Source of the DNA: Micavibrio_B sp048498395
Lineage (GTDB): Bacteria > Pseudomonadota > Alphaproteobacteria > Micavibrionales > Micavibrionaceae
NCBI GenBank assembly: GCA_048498395.1
Contig: JBEHYB010000063.1
Coordinates: forward strand, 1 to 15,469
DNA: 15,469 nt
Direction of reading: 5' to 3'
Shown: in pieces, positions 8,319-14,625 of the stretch
How the letters are laid out: each line of letters opens with the position of its first letter
Position numbering within the stretch: position 1 is the stretch's first letter
Notes under the pieces: generated by a model
The model's input: the letters and a program-made list of their open reading frames with translations, nothing else
Database searches by the model: none
What the model was told of the DNA's origin: nothing
Position numbers and translations under genes: made by a program

Positions 8319-8834
8319 TTAATTCAGGTTAGCGGCCAGTTCTGCCGTTCGTATTTCCTCGTTAATCCGCAAACTATGAAACTGCTGTGAAACCGCAATA
8401 TCTATTGCGCGCTCTTTGCCTAATACATCAATAGTTGCTTGCATGGCTTCATAAAGGCTTGGCGCGACGGATGTGCCGCTGATAAATAAAGCATCGCCAT
8501 TTAAAATATACGCGCGCTGCGTCTCAATCGGCGCATGCAGATCAATTATATAACTGATGCTGCGATATTCCACACCCTTGCTGATTTCATCTAATTTTTC
8601 ATTATGAAACGAGGCGGCGATTTGCCCCGGCGAACCGCGCAGCCCATAATAGAAATCCTCACACCCATGCTCGTCGCCTTGGGATATTTTTACGAGCGCA
8701 TCAAAACCTTCTTCCCTGCACTTCTCAAAAATATAAGCTTCTTCAATATCAAGTCTGGATCCGGCATGGCCAGCGGCCTCGGCAAAACTTTTAGCAGCCT
8801 GCAAATGGCGGACGTTTTTATCGGCATCAGACAT
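8319..8834 (-). CDS. Hypothetical protein, 171 residues
   Basis: Function not recognised. No signal peptide or membrane segment, so probably cytoplasmic. The first third looks helical (HLQAAKSFAEAAGHAG, then LDIEEAYIFEKCREEGF). A middle stretch has alternating hydrophobic residues (YRSISYIIDLHAP, QRAYILNGDALFISG) that suggests a beta sheet, followed by helices to the C-terminus (SLYEAMQATIDVLG, ERAIDIAVSQQFHSLRINEEIRTAELAANLN). An ATG at 8909 would add 25 residues, but the start at 8834 is better: GGAG at 8842-8845 is seven bases upstream, whereas 8909 has no ribosome site and the added residues have unconvincing composition. It is convergent with carB and divergent from the ABC exporter gene; neither neighbour hints at its job. 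Confidence 0.75.
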   Translation of the reverse strand: MSDADKNVRHLQAAKSFAEAAGHAGSRLDIEEAYIFEKCREEGFDALVKISQGDEHGCEDFYYGLRGSPGQIAASFHNEKLDEISKGVEYRSISYIIDLHAPIETQRAYILNGDALFISGTSVAPSLYEAMQATIDVLGKERAIDIAVSQQFHSLRINEEIRTAELAANLN

Positions 8835-8841
8835 GTTTTTA

Positions 8842-8845
8842 CTCC
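8842..8845 (-). promoter_or_regulatory. Ribosome binding site deciding the start at 8834
   Basis: GGAG on the minus strand, seven bases before the ATG at 8834. No equivalent exists before the in-frame ATG at 8909, which is why the shorter protein is chosen. Confidence 0.65.
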
Positions 8846-8949
8846 ATAATTTTATTGTTACCCCGATATCTGTGCATCCATTATGGCAAGAGTCAATAAA
8901 TTTGGGCACCCCGTATGTAACCTACTGAATTTATGATATCCGTAATCCT

Positions 8950-10773
8950 ATGCATTTATATAAATTCGACGTGCCCGCGACAAAAGGGCCTCTGCCAAGA
9001 ACCTTTCTTTCCTTCCTTGCGTATGTCTGGAGAAAGAATCCCATTCTATGGGTCGTACTTCTTGCGATCGATCTTGTTCATTACACGCGCTTTCCGATCT
9101 GTTTTGTTATTCTCGGAAAACTGATCGACGTGCTCCAGCACTCAACGCCCGGAAACGGCCTTCCCGCCCCGGCGCTTCACCTGCTGCTATTGATGCTTGC
9201 CGTCCTCACCGTCGGAGAGCTGGCCCATGTTTTCATGTCGCTGATCTTCATTCACTGGCGCCCGAGATTGCGCAGCGCGATCCGCTCGGATTTCCTCAAT
9301 TACACGATGCGCCACTCACATACTTTCTTTCAGGACAATTTCGCCGGCAGCCTGTCGCGCAGAATATCCGAAGTCTCCGAGGGCACGCTGCGCGTTCACG
9401 ATATCCTGCGCAACCAGATCGTTTTTGCGATCATCCAGATGGCAAGCAGCGTCGTCATTATGACGTTGATAAACCCTATCTACGGAGCCTGTATCTCGCT
9501 TTTCATCCTGAGCGTGATTATTCCGGTATTTATACGCCTGCCGAACATCCGTCAGCGATCGATTGATTTTTCGCGGCAGAGATCGCATGTGACTGGTGCC
9601 GTCGTCGATGTCTTCAGCAATATCTCCGCCGTCAAACTCTTTGCCGCCTCGGATTACGAACGGCAATACCACGAATATGAATCGCAGATAGAAAGCAGCC
9701 GCGCCGCAAAACTGACACGCAGCATGGTGCAGATCGAGCATATCCGCCGTTTGAGCCTTATCGTCCTCGGCGGCGGCGGCATGACCGTCCTCGCCTGCTA
9801 CGGCTGGTCGCAGGGCTGGATCACCGTCGGACAGGCTTCAAGTATTTCAACCCTGTCCCTCATGCTCACCGGTGCCGTCTGGATGCTCGGTATCGGGATT
9901 GTCCAGATGGTCGATGAGAGCGGGAATATTACAGACGCGCTTAATATCACGACCCAGCCATTATCGCTTGCGGACATGGAAAACGCCGGACGGCTGCAGG
10001 TCGACCAAGGGCGCATTCATTACAACAACACCTCATTCGCGTATAATAAAAAACCTATCTTCAAAAACCTGAACGTCAAAATTGCGGCGGGAGAGAAAGT
10101 CGCGCTGATCGGCCCATCCGGTGCTGGCAAAACGACTTTTGTCAATCTGCTGCTGCGGCTTTTCGATTTGCAGGGCGGCGATATCCTGATCGACGACCAA
10201 CCCATTTCCGCCGTGACCCAGGATTCCCTGCGCGAGGCGATCGCCGTCATCCCGCAGGATACGATCCTGTTTCACCGTTCGCTAATGGACAATATCCGTT
10301 ACGGCAGGCGCGACGCGCGCGACGAGGAAGTAATAGATGCCGCGAGACGCGCCCATGCCCATGAATTTATCGCAGCCCTTCCGGAAGGCTACGCCACCAT
10401 GGTCGGCGAACGTGGCATCAAGCTATCGGGCGGACAACGCCAGCGTATCGCCATCGCCCGCGCGATTTTAAAGAACGCGCCGATCCTTATTCTTGACGAG
10501 GCGACCTCCGCGCTCGATAGCGAATCGGAAAGACTGATCCAGCAGGCGCTTGACGAACTTATGCGCGGCAAGACGGTCATCGCCATCGCGCACCGCCTCT
10601 CAACGATCGCCCGCATGGATCGCATTCTTGTTTTTGAACAGGGTGAAATCGTCGAACAGGGCGATCACCAGGCGCTTCTCAACAAACACGGGTTGTATGC
10701 AAGGCTGTGGTCGATGCAGTCTGGCGGCTTCCTGCATGAAGAACGCACCGGTGTGTCGGTGGAAATCGCTTAA
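8950..10773 (+). CDS. ABC exporter half-transporter (permease fused to ATP-binding domain)
   Basis: 607 residues in the membrane-domain then nucleotide-binding-domain order of type IV (MsbA/Atm1-like) exporters; it should act as a dimer in the inner membrane. The membrane half (about 1-330) shows hydrophobic segments near 30-58, 73-100, 155-195 (two) and 265-315 (two), consistent with six helices. The ATPase half has Walker A GPSGAGKTT (388-396, Lys394), a Q-loop in AVIPQDTILFH, signature LSGGQ (492-496), Walker B ILILDE with catalytic Glu517, D-loop SALD and the switch His548, so it should be active. The substrate cannot be told from sequence; lipids, peptides or siderophore-like compounds are all possible for this class. 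It is apparently a single-gene unit: a convergent-side terminator precedes it and the greA promoter follows. The ribosome site is weak; the ATG at 8950 is the first after an in-frame stop. Confidence 0.93.
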   Translation: MHLYKFDVPATKGPLPRTFLSFLAYVWRKNPILWVVLLAIDLVHYTRFPICFVILGKLIDVLQHSTPGNGLPAPALHLLLLMLAVLTVGELAHVFMSLIFIHWRPRLRSAIRSDFLNYTMRHSHTFFQDNFAGSLSRRISEVSEGTLRVHDILRNQIVFAIIQMASSVVIMTLINPIYGACISLFILSVIIPVFIRLPNIRQRSIDFSRQRSHVTGAVVDVFSNISAVKLFAASDYERQYHEYESQIESSRAAKLTRSMVQIEHIRRLSLIVLGGGGMTVLACYGWSQGWITVGQASSISTLSLMLTGAVWMLGIGIVQMVDESGNITDALNITTQPLSLADMENAGRLQVDQGRIHYNNTSFAYNKKPIFKNLNVKIAAGEKVALIGPSGAGKTTFVNLLLRLFDLQGGDILIDDQPISAVTQDSLREAIAVIPQDTILFHRSLMDNIRYGRRDARDEEVIDAARRAHAHEFIAALPEGYATMVGERGIKLSGGQRQRIAIARAILKNAPILILDEATSALDSESERLIQQALDELMRGKTVIAIAHRLSTIARMDRILVFEQGEIVEQGDHQALLNKHGLYARLWSMQSGGFLHEERTGVSVEIA

Positions 10774-10776
10774 ATA

Positions 10777-10790
10777 GCCGTAAAAACGGC
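10777..10790 (+). other. Small hairpin after the ABC exporter gene
   Basis: GCCGT (10777-10781) pairs with ACGGC (10786-10790) around AAAA, three bases past the stop codon. There is no U run, so it is at best a weak terminator; the stronger hairpin at 10844-10880 may do that job. Confidence 0.35.
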
Positions 10791-10803
10791 AACCGGCTGA
10801 AAT

Positions 10804-10834
10804 TTGACTAATCGGCAAATCTCGTTATTATAAT
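10804..10834 (+). promoter_or_regulatory. Putative greA promoter
   Basis: TTGACT (10804-10809) is followed 16 bases later by TATTAT (10826-10831) or 19 bases later by a perfect TATAAT (10829-10834). Transcription would begin near 10838-10841, at the base of the hairpin that precedes greA. Confidence 0.55.
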
Positions 10835-10843
10835 CCCCATAAC

Positions 10844-10880
10844 CCCGCCCGGTTCTTTTAGGGCGGGTTTCGTATTTTTT
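10844..10880 (+). terminator. Terminator-like hairpin directly before greA
   Basis: CCCGCCC (10844-10850) pairs with GGGCGGG (10861-10867) around a ten-base loop, followed by TTTCGTATTTTTT. It has the form of an intrinsic terminator. It could end the ABC exporter transcript, or, because a good promoter lies just upstream (10804-10834), act as an attenuator in the greA leader. It ends immediately before the greA ribosome site AAGG (10881-10884). Confidence 0.7.
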
Positions 10881-10893
10881 AAGGTTGATTGAT

Positions 10894-11364
10894 ATGGAAC
10901 AGATTCCAATTACAAAAACAGGTTTTGTCGCGCTCGAAGCTGAGTTGCATAACCTGAAATCCGTCGAACGCCCTGCCGTGATCGAAGCGATCGCGGAAGC
11001 GCGCGGCCATGGCGATCTGAAAGAAAACGCCGAATATCACGCAGCCAAAGAACGCCAGAGCTTTATCGAAGGCCGCATCAAGGAACTTGATGCCGCAGTG
11101 TCTCTCGCAAATATCATCGACCCCGCCAGCATGTCCGGCAACACGATCAAATTCGGCGCGACCGTGACGGTCGTCGATGATGACGACAAGGAAATGACGA
11201 TCCAGATCGTCGGCGCGTACGAAGCCGATTCCGATAAAGGCCGCATTTCCATCACCGCCCCGCTCGCACGCGGCCTGATCGGCAAATCGATCGGCGATAC
11301 GGTCGAAGTCACCACGCCAAAAGGCAAAAAGAACTACGAAGTTCTCAAGGTCGTTTATAAGTAA
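10894..11364 (+). CDS. greA: Transcription elongation factor GreA
   Basis: Binds the secondary channel of RNA polymerase and stimulates cleavage of backtracked transcripts. 156 residues (E. coli 158). The N-terminal coiled coil includes the tip motif GDLKENAEYHAAKE with the acidic Asp41 and Glu44 at the same numbers as in E. coli. The C-terminal FKBP-like domain shows the usual FGATVTVVDDD, DKGRISITAPLARGLIGKSIGDTVEV and closing strand. The ATG at 10894 is chosen; a TTG three codons upstream (10885) is also open but directly abuts the AAGG that serves as ribosome site for the ATG. The following permease gene starts four bases after the stop, so the two are probably co-transcribed. The leader hairpin suggests possible attenuation. 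Confidence 0.97.
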   Translation: MEQIPITKTGFVALEAELHNLKSVERPAVIEAIAEARGHGDLKENAEYHAAKERQSFIEGRIKELDAAVSLANIIDPASMSGNTIKFGATVTVVDDDDKEMTIQIVGAYEADSDKGRISITAPLARGLIGKSIGDTVEVTTPKGKKNYEVLKVVYK

Positions 11365-11368
11365 GCCC

Positions 11369-12235
11369 GTGAAAAAGTATCCCCCGTTAAGTGATGAACA
11401 CAAGGGTATATTATTTACTCTTGCCGGGGCTTTTTTCTTTACGCTGACAACGGCTTTTTCAAAAGAAGTTACGCCGGAAACAAACGCCTTATTCGTTACA
11501 TTTTTTCGTAATTTGATCGGCCTGATAATATTGACGGCCATTCATATTAAAACAAACGGCGTTTCCTTTCCGAGACCACGCGCCTCATTTAAAAATCACC
11601 TTCTTCGAGCTTGCCTTGGCCTGATGGCGACGGCTTTTCTTTTCCAGTCTTTTGCCAGCCTACCCATGCAAAACGCAACCGCCCTGACCTTTACAGGCCC
11701 CTTCTTTACAACGCTCCTGTCATTCGCCTTGCTGAAAGAACATGTAAGCAGGGCGAAATGGGCATCGATTGCCACAGGATTTCTGGGTGTCTTGCTGATT
11801 CTGAATGTTACAGCAGATCTTTCGATCTCCGGCTTTATATTTGGCTTGCTAGCAGCATTCTGCAATGCGTCCGCTATCATCGTAATAAAATCGATCTCCA
11901 GAACAGAATCCAGTTTTGTGATTGTTTATTTCTATACGTTTCTTGCGACAATCATTTCATCGCTCTGGATGCCTTTTAACTGGTTTACCCTCACTGCCGA
12001 AATTTCTGCGCTGCTCATCTTTCTTGCATCCTGTTCGGTAGCAGCACATTATTTAATCGCAAAGGGACTTTCCCTGGCTTCCGCCTCCACCCTGTCGCCT
12101 TTCAATTATTCTTCTTTAGTGTGGTCAACTCTTATCGGAATGGCCATATGGCAGGAAAACCCGACCCTGATCGGTATATCGGGGTGCATCCTCATCGGCC
12201 TGAGCGGCTATATAATGACGCGAAAAAAAACCTAG
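11369..12235 (+). CDS. EamA/DMT-family permease
   Basis: 288 residues, mostly hydrophobic, with the length and two-fold internal repeat of ten-helix drug/metabolite transporters (two EamA domains, about 10-145 and 155-285). Each half ends with the typical small-residue helix and short basic loop (LLKEHVSRAKWASIATGFLGVLLI in the first; IWQENPTLIGISGCILIGLSG in the second). It sits in the inner membrane; members export amino acids, metabolites or drugs, and the substrate here is unknown. The start is GTG at 11369, four bases after the greA stop, without a strong ribosome site of its own, so translation may be coupled to greA. Its stop is separated by a single base from the stop of the convergent isonitrile-synthase homologue, with no terminator between. 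By eye it is more A+T-rich than greA, fitting an accessory gene attached to a core one. Confidence 0.9.
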   Translation: MKKYPPLSDEHKGILFTLAGAFFFTLTTAFSKEVTPETNALFVTFFRNLIGLIILTAIHIKTNGVSFPRPRASFKNHLLRACLGLMATAFLFQSFASLPMQNATALTFTGPFFTTLLSFALLKEHVSRAKWASIATGFLGVLLILNVTADLSISGFIFGLLAAFCNASAIIVIKSISRTESSFVIVYFYTFLATIISSLWMPFNWFTLTAEISALLIFLASCSVAAHYLIAKGLSLASASTLSPFNYSSLVWSTLIGMAIWQENPTLIGISGCILIGLSGYIMTRKKT

Positions 12236-12236
12236 C

Positions 12237-13832
12237 CTAGTGATCGAAAACCAGCCGCGTCATTTTAGACTCAACGAGACGCTTAAGATCACTTACATTT
12301 GAAACTGGCAGATCTTTATGCATATAAAACAGAGCCTGCCCCGTCTTGCTCATATGCGAAAGAACATCAGATGAGCCGGGATCCTGCGGATCGATGACCA
12401 CAGGAATAAAATTTTCACCTTCGGACATCAAACGGGAAGCATTATCAATCTGGATATCGCCGTTCTTTCTTGGTTTCAGATAGGCAACGCCATGCCAGGC
12501 CTGTACCAGTTCCCCGCCACGCGCACCCGTCGTGTTAAGCCCGATCTGTCCTTTTTTCGAATGGATTGTAAATCGGATATGGTCCGGATAAATAAACGAG
12601 ACGGGGTCGTTCAGAAGATCCCGGTCTCCCTTAACCACAGCCAGATATTCTATAGTTGCATCCCACGCTGTTTTAAGAAATTCGCGGCGGAAGAATTCCT
12701 TTATATCGTCATTAAGCGGAACAGGTTTTGACTGTGACACTGATCCCGCAATAGATTCCGACATCTCATCATCAAGTTCGCAAAATGGTTCAAATACATG
12801 GCGTGTGATTTCACGGTATAAATCTTCATAATTATACCCTTGCTCGTCACACACGGACCGGAAGCGATCAGATTCATACGTATACAAAATAGATTTAAAT
12901 AGAGGCACAAATCTTGCCTCGGGATTTTCTTCATCTGGATAAGGATCCGAAGAAATCGCCCTTTGCATGCTGCCTTCGATATCCGTCACATCGAATATCG
13001 GACGCATGGCATGACTGTAAATGGAGCGCGCATCTTCAATCAGGTGAGTCCTGCGCGCGTAGAGGGACGGCTCCAGACTTTCTTTGACGGCAGCTTCGTA
13101 ATCCCTGAAATGGATGACATCTTCCATACCCAGACGTGAAATCCACCATTTGAGAGAATTCTGATAGCGATTAACTTTCTCCTCGCCAACATTCAATGCG
13201 GATTGAAAACGATGCCCATCCGCAAGAATTGTAAATGATGCAGCTTTTGCCGGTGCTTTTTCAGGGGCATAGCGCTGATAGGCCGCAGCCACGGTACCTG
13301 CAATTTCACCTAGGCGGCAAAGAAGATTAACCTCGGCAAAATCCGGATCGGCCCCCCTGGTCTTCAGAGGTGTATCGACTTTATTCGGCAACAGTGGAAC
13401 GACCAGCTCGACAGTCTGCGAGGTCGCAACAGATTTTTTAATCTGATTATACAAGTAGTTTTTATTGATATTCTCAATCGGACCTTTTCTAAATCCACGA
13501 TCCAGAACAATTTCAGTGATGATTTCAGCCGCGCCGAATTTATTTGGCGCTTTCAGATCATAATCGCGCCAGTTTCTCTGCACGCTGGCAATCGCTCTGC
13601 TTAACCTGCTCTCAATAACTTGATCTATCTGGGCGGGAAACAGATCAACTATTTCAGCGAGATCTTTTGATCCGATTGAGAGCGCCTTGCCTTTATATTC
13701 TTCACCCGAATATAACTTCCAGTCATCACACAAATTTTGCTTATGCATGAAATGAGCACTAATAACTGCTTCATTACGATTTTGCAGACCGGGACGATAC
13801 AGGTTATCGAGGCGTTCAGTGGAGGCAGTCAT
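12237..13832 (-). CDS. DIT1/PvcA-family (isonitrile synthase) homologue, long form
   Basis: 531 residues. The pattern matches the DIT1/PvcA family, whose studied bacterial members (PvcA, IsnA) turn the amino group of L-Tyr or L-Trp into an isonitrile using ribulose 5-phosphate. Landmarks in family order: VELVVPLLPNKV (141-152, for the family's 'FVLPAFPxKS'); DPDFAEV (162-168, for 'LPDxAEE'); an LCRLGEI...Y helix (171-188); FTILADGHRF (200-209, for 'ICSDGRVF') followed by V and Y spaced as in the family; YPDHIRFTIH (415-424, for 'FPxxIRLSIHP'); GQIGLN; and AWHGVAYL (445-452, for 'TPWHGV'). It is much longer than classical members (about 330): residues 1-100 are an extra N-terminal part, and the region 250-400 is expanded. 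No oxygenase (PvcB type) is adjacent in this window. No signal peptide. The start at 13832 has no clear ribosome site. Identification rests on remembered family motifs; substrate and activity are inferred. Confidence 0.75.
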   Translation of the reverse strand: MTASTERLDNLYRPGLQNRNEAVISAHFMHKQNLCDDWKLYSGEEYKGKALSIGSKDLAEIVDLFPAQIDQVIESRLSRAIASVQRNWRDYDLKAPNKFGAAEIITEIVLDRGFRKGPIENINKNYLYNQIKKSVATSQTVELVVPLLPNKVDTPLKTRGADPDFAEVNLLCRLGEIAGTVAAAYQRYAPEKAPAKAASFTILADGHRFQSALNVGEEKVNRYQNSLKWWISRLGMEDVIHFRDYEAAVKESLEPSLYARRTHLIEDARSIYSHAMRPIFDVTDIEGSMQRAISSDPYPDEENPEARFVPLFKSILYTYESDRFRSVCDEQGYNYEDLYREITRHVFEPFCELDDEMSESIAGSVSQSKPVPLNDDIKEFFRREFLKTAWDATIEYLAVVKGDRDLLNDPVSFIYPDHIRFTIHSKKGQIGLNTTGARGGELVQAWHGVAYLKPRKNGDIQIDNASRLMSEGENFIPVVIDPQDPGSSDVLSHMSKTGQALFYMHKDLPVSNVSDLKRLVESKMTRLVFDH

Positions 13833-13848
13833 CGAAGTACTTTGCTAG

Positions 13849-13863
13849 TGAGAATTACTCTCA
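13849..13863 (-). promoter_or_regulatory. Fur-box-like palindrome before the isonitrile-synthase homologue
   Basis: TGAGAATTACTCTCA has five-base perfect arms (TGAGA/TCTCA) and matches the Fur 7-1-7 consensus TGATAATnATTATCA at 11 of 14 positions. It ends 16 bases before the start codon at 13832, where it would cover the expected transcription start. One site without a control set; a different regulator or chance is possible. Confidence 0.4.
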
Positions 13864-13865
13864 AC

Positions 13866-13894
13866 TTCCTATGCTCCTGCCCAGAGTCGGTCAA
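13866..13894 (-). promoter_or_regulatory. Putative promoter of the isonitrile-synthase homologue
   Basis: On the minus strand TTGACC (13894-13889) stands 17 bases from TAGGAA (13871-13866). The -35 is good and the -10 poor (three of six), as expected for a promoter that may need help or is regulated. The start of transcription would fall inside the Fur-box-like palindrome. Confidence 0.3.
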
Positions 13895-13964
13895 CCTAAA
13901 AATCGTCCAAAAATCAAAAAAATGTACTTTTTTAGTCCTGTATTACGTAACTGTTTTTAAAAGG

Positions 13965-14000
13965 CAAAATAAAGCCCTCCGGCATGGCTGCGGGAAGGCT
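13965..14000 (-). terminator. Intrinsic terminator of the Lrp/AsnC gene
   Basis: The minus-strand transcript forms AGCCUUCC (14000-13993) paired with GGAGGGCU (13980-13973), eight pairs with one G-U and a 12-base loop, followed by a U-rich stretch (UUAUUUU). It lies 28 bases past the stop at 14029 and separates the regulator from the isonitrile-synthase homologue, which therefore needs its own promoter. The remaining bases 13833-13964 hold no gene. Confidence 0.75.
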
Positions 14001-14028
14001 CAATTAAGCAATTTTATTTCCCTAATTC

Positions 14029-14523
14029 TTATATTTCAATCGGCACGCCGGGCTTGTTCTTGGTAACGCGCACGGTGAGCGAGGATTTAACCGCGGCGAC
14101 GTTGGTCGCTTTTAGAAGCTGGTTGGTCAGGAATTGCTGATAAGCGTCCCAGTCCTGCGCCACGATTTTCATCATGAAATCATGTTCGCCGGTCATCATA
14201 TAGGCTTCACGCACCATGTCCCATGACGCGATCTGCTCTTCGAATTTCTTGAGGTCCGTATCGCCGACCGTGCTGAGTTTGATCAGCGCGATCACGGTGA
14301 CGGGATACCCGAGCGCCGCCTCGTCGACTTCGGTAAAATAGCCTTTGATCAACCCCATCTCTTCAAGATTGCGCACGCGGCGCAGGCATGGAGGCGCTGA
14401 AATACCGGCATTCTTTGCAAGCTCGACATTGGTCATGCGGCCGTTATCCTGCAGGTCGCTGAGGATGCGGCGGTCGATGCGGTCAAGTTTAATGCGGGTT
14501 TGCCGGACGGGCGAAGAAGTCAT
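14029..14523 (-). CDS. Lrp/AsnC-family transcriptional regulator
   Basis: 164 residues, the normal family length. The N-terminal winged helix-turn-helix (about 13-60) has the typical LDRIDRRILSDLQDNGRM, ELAKNAGIS and LRRVRNLEEMGLIKGY segments. The C-terminal RAM domain (about 75-150) binds a small effector, usually an amino acid, and has the TGEHDFMMKI motif (111-120). Such proteins form octamers or dimers of dimers and often control amino-acid metabolism or transport and their own gene. AGGAA lies seven bases upstream of the ATG at 14523. It is divergent from the ELM1-family gene with 102 bases between, which carry overlapping candidate promoters and an A+T-rich palindrome that could be its own operator. 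The DNA target and effector cannot be read from sequence, and whether it acts on the neighbouring genes is unknown. Confidence 0.93.
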   Translation of the reverse strand: MTSSPVRQTRIKLDRIDRRILSDLQDNGRMTNVELAKNAGISAPPCLRRVRNLEEMGLIKGYFTEVDEAALGYPVTVIALIKLSTVGDTDLKKFEEQIASWDMVREAYMMTGEHDFMMKIVAQDWDAYQQFLTNQLLKATNVAAVKSSLTVRVTKNKPGVPIEI

Positions 14524-14536
14524 ATCAAGGTTCCTA

Positions 14537-14566
14537 TTGTACTAAATTATTACGCCCTGATATAAA
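14537..14566 (+). promoter_or_regulatory. Putative promoter of the ELM1-family gene
   Basis: TTGTAC (14537-14542) and TATAAA (14561-14566, five of six matches) are 18 bases apart. The leader would be about 53 bases and would include the small TTGCC/GGCAA hairpin around 14568-14587. Weak prediction. Confidence 0.3.
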
Positions 14567-14587
14567 GTTGCCTTGTCCCAAGGGCAA
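14559..14587 (-). promoter_or_regulatory. Putative promoter of the Lrp/AsnC gene
   Basis: On the minus strand TTGCCC (14587-14582) and TATATC (14564-14559) are exactly 17 bases apart, giving a leader of about 28 bases. It overlaps the candidate promoter of the divergent gene, so the two directions may compete. Confidence 0.4.
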
Positions 14588-14625
14588 GTCTTTTATGCGC
14601 CTTTACTAATTTTGTAGAAATTATA

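Noticed and set aside
8832..8909. Start of the 171-residue protein at 8909 instead of 8834
   Set aside because: No ribosome site at 8909, while GGAG sits seven bases before 8834.
9048..9566. Plus-strand frame of 172 codons within the ABC exporter gene
   Set aside because: Off-frame shadow of the exporter; Arg/Pro/His-rich with no recognisable motif.
10879..11541. Minus-strand frame of 220 codons across greA and the permease start
   Set aside because: Opposite a confidently identified greA; no family resemblance and no start signal.
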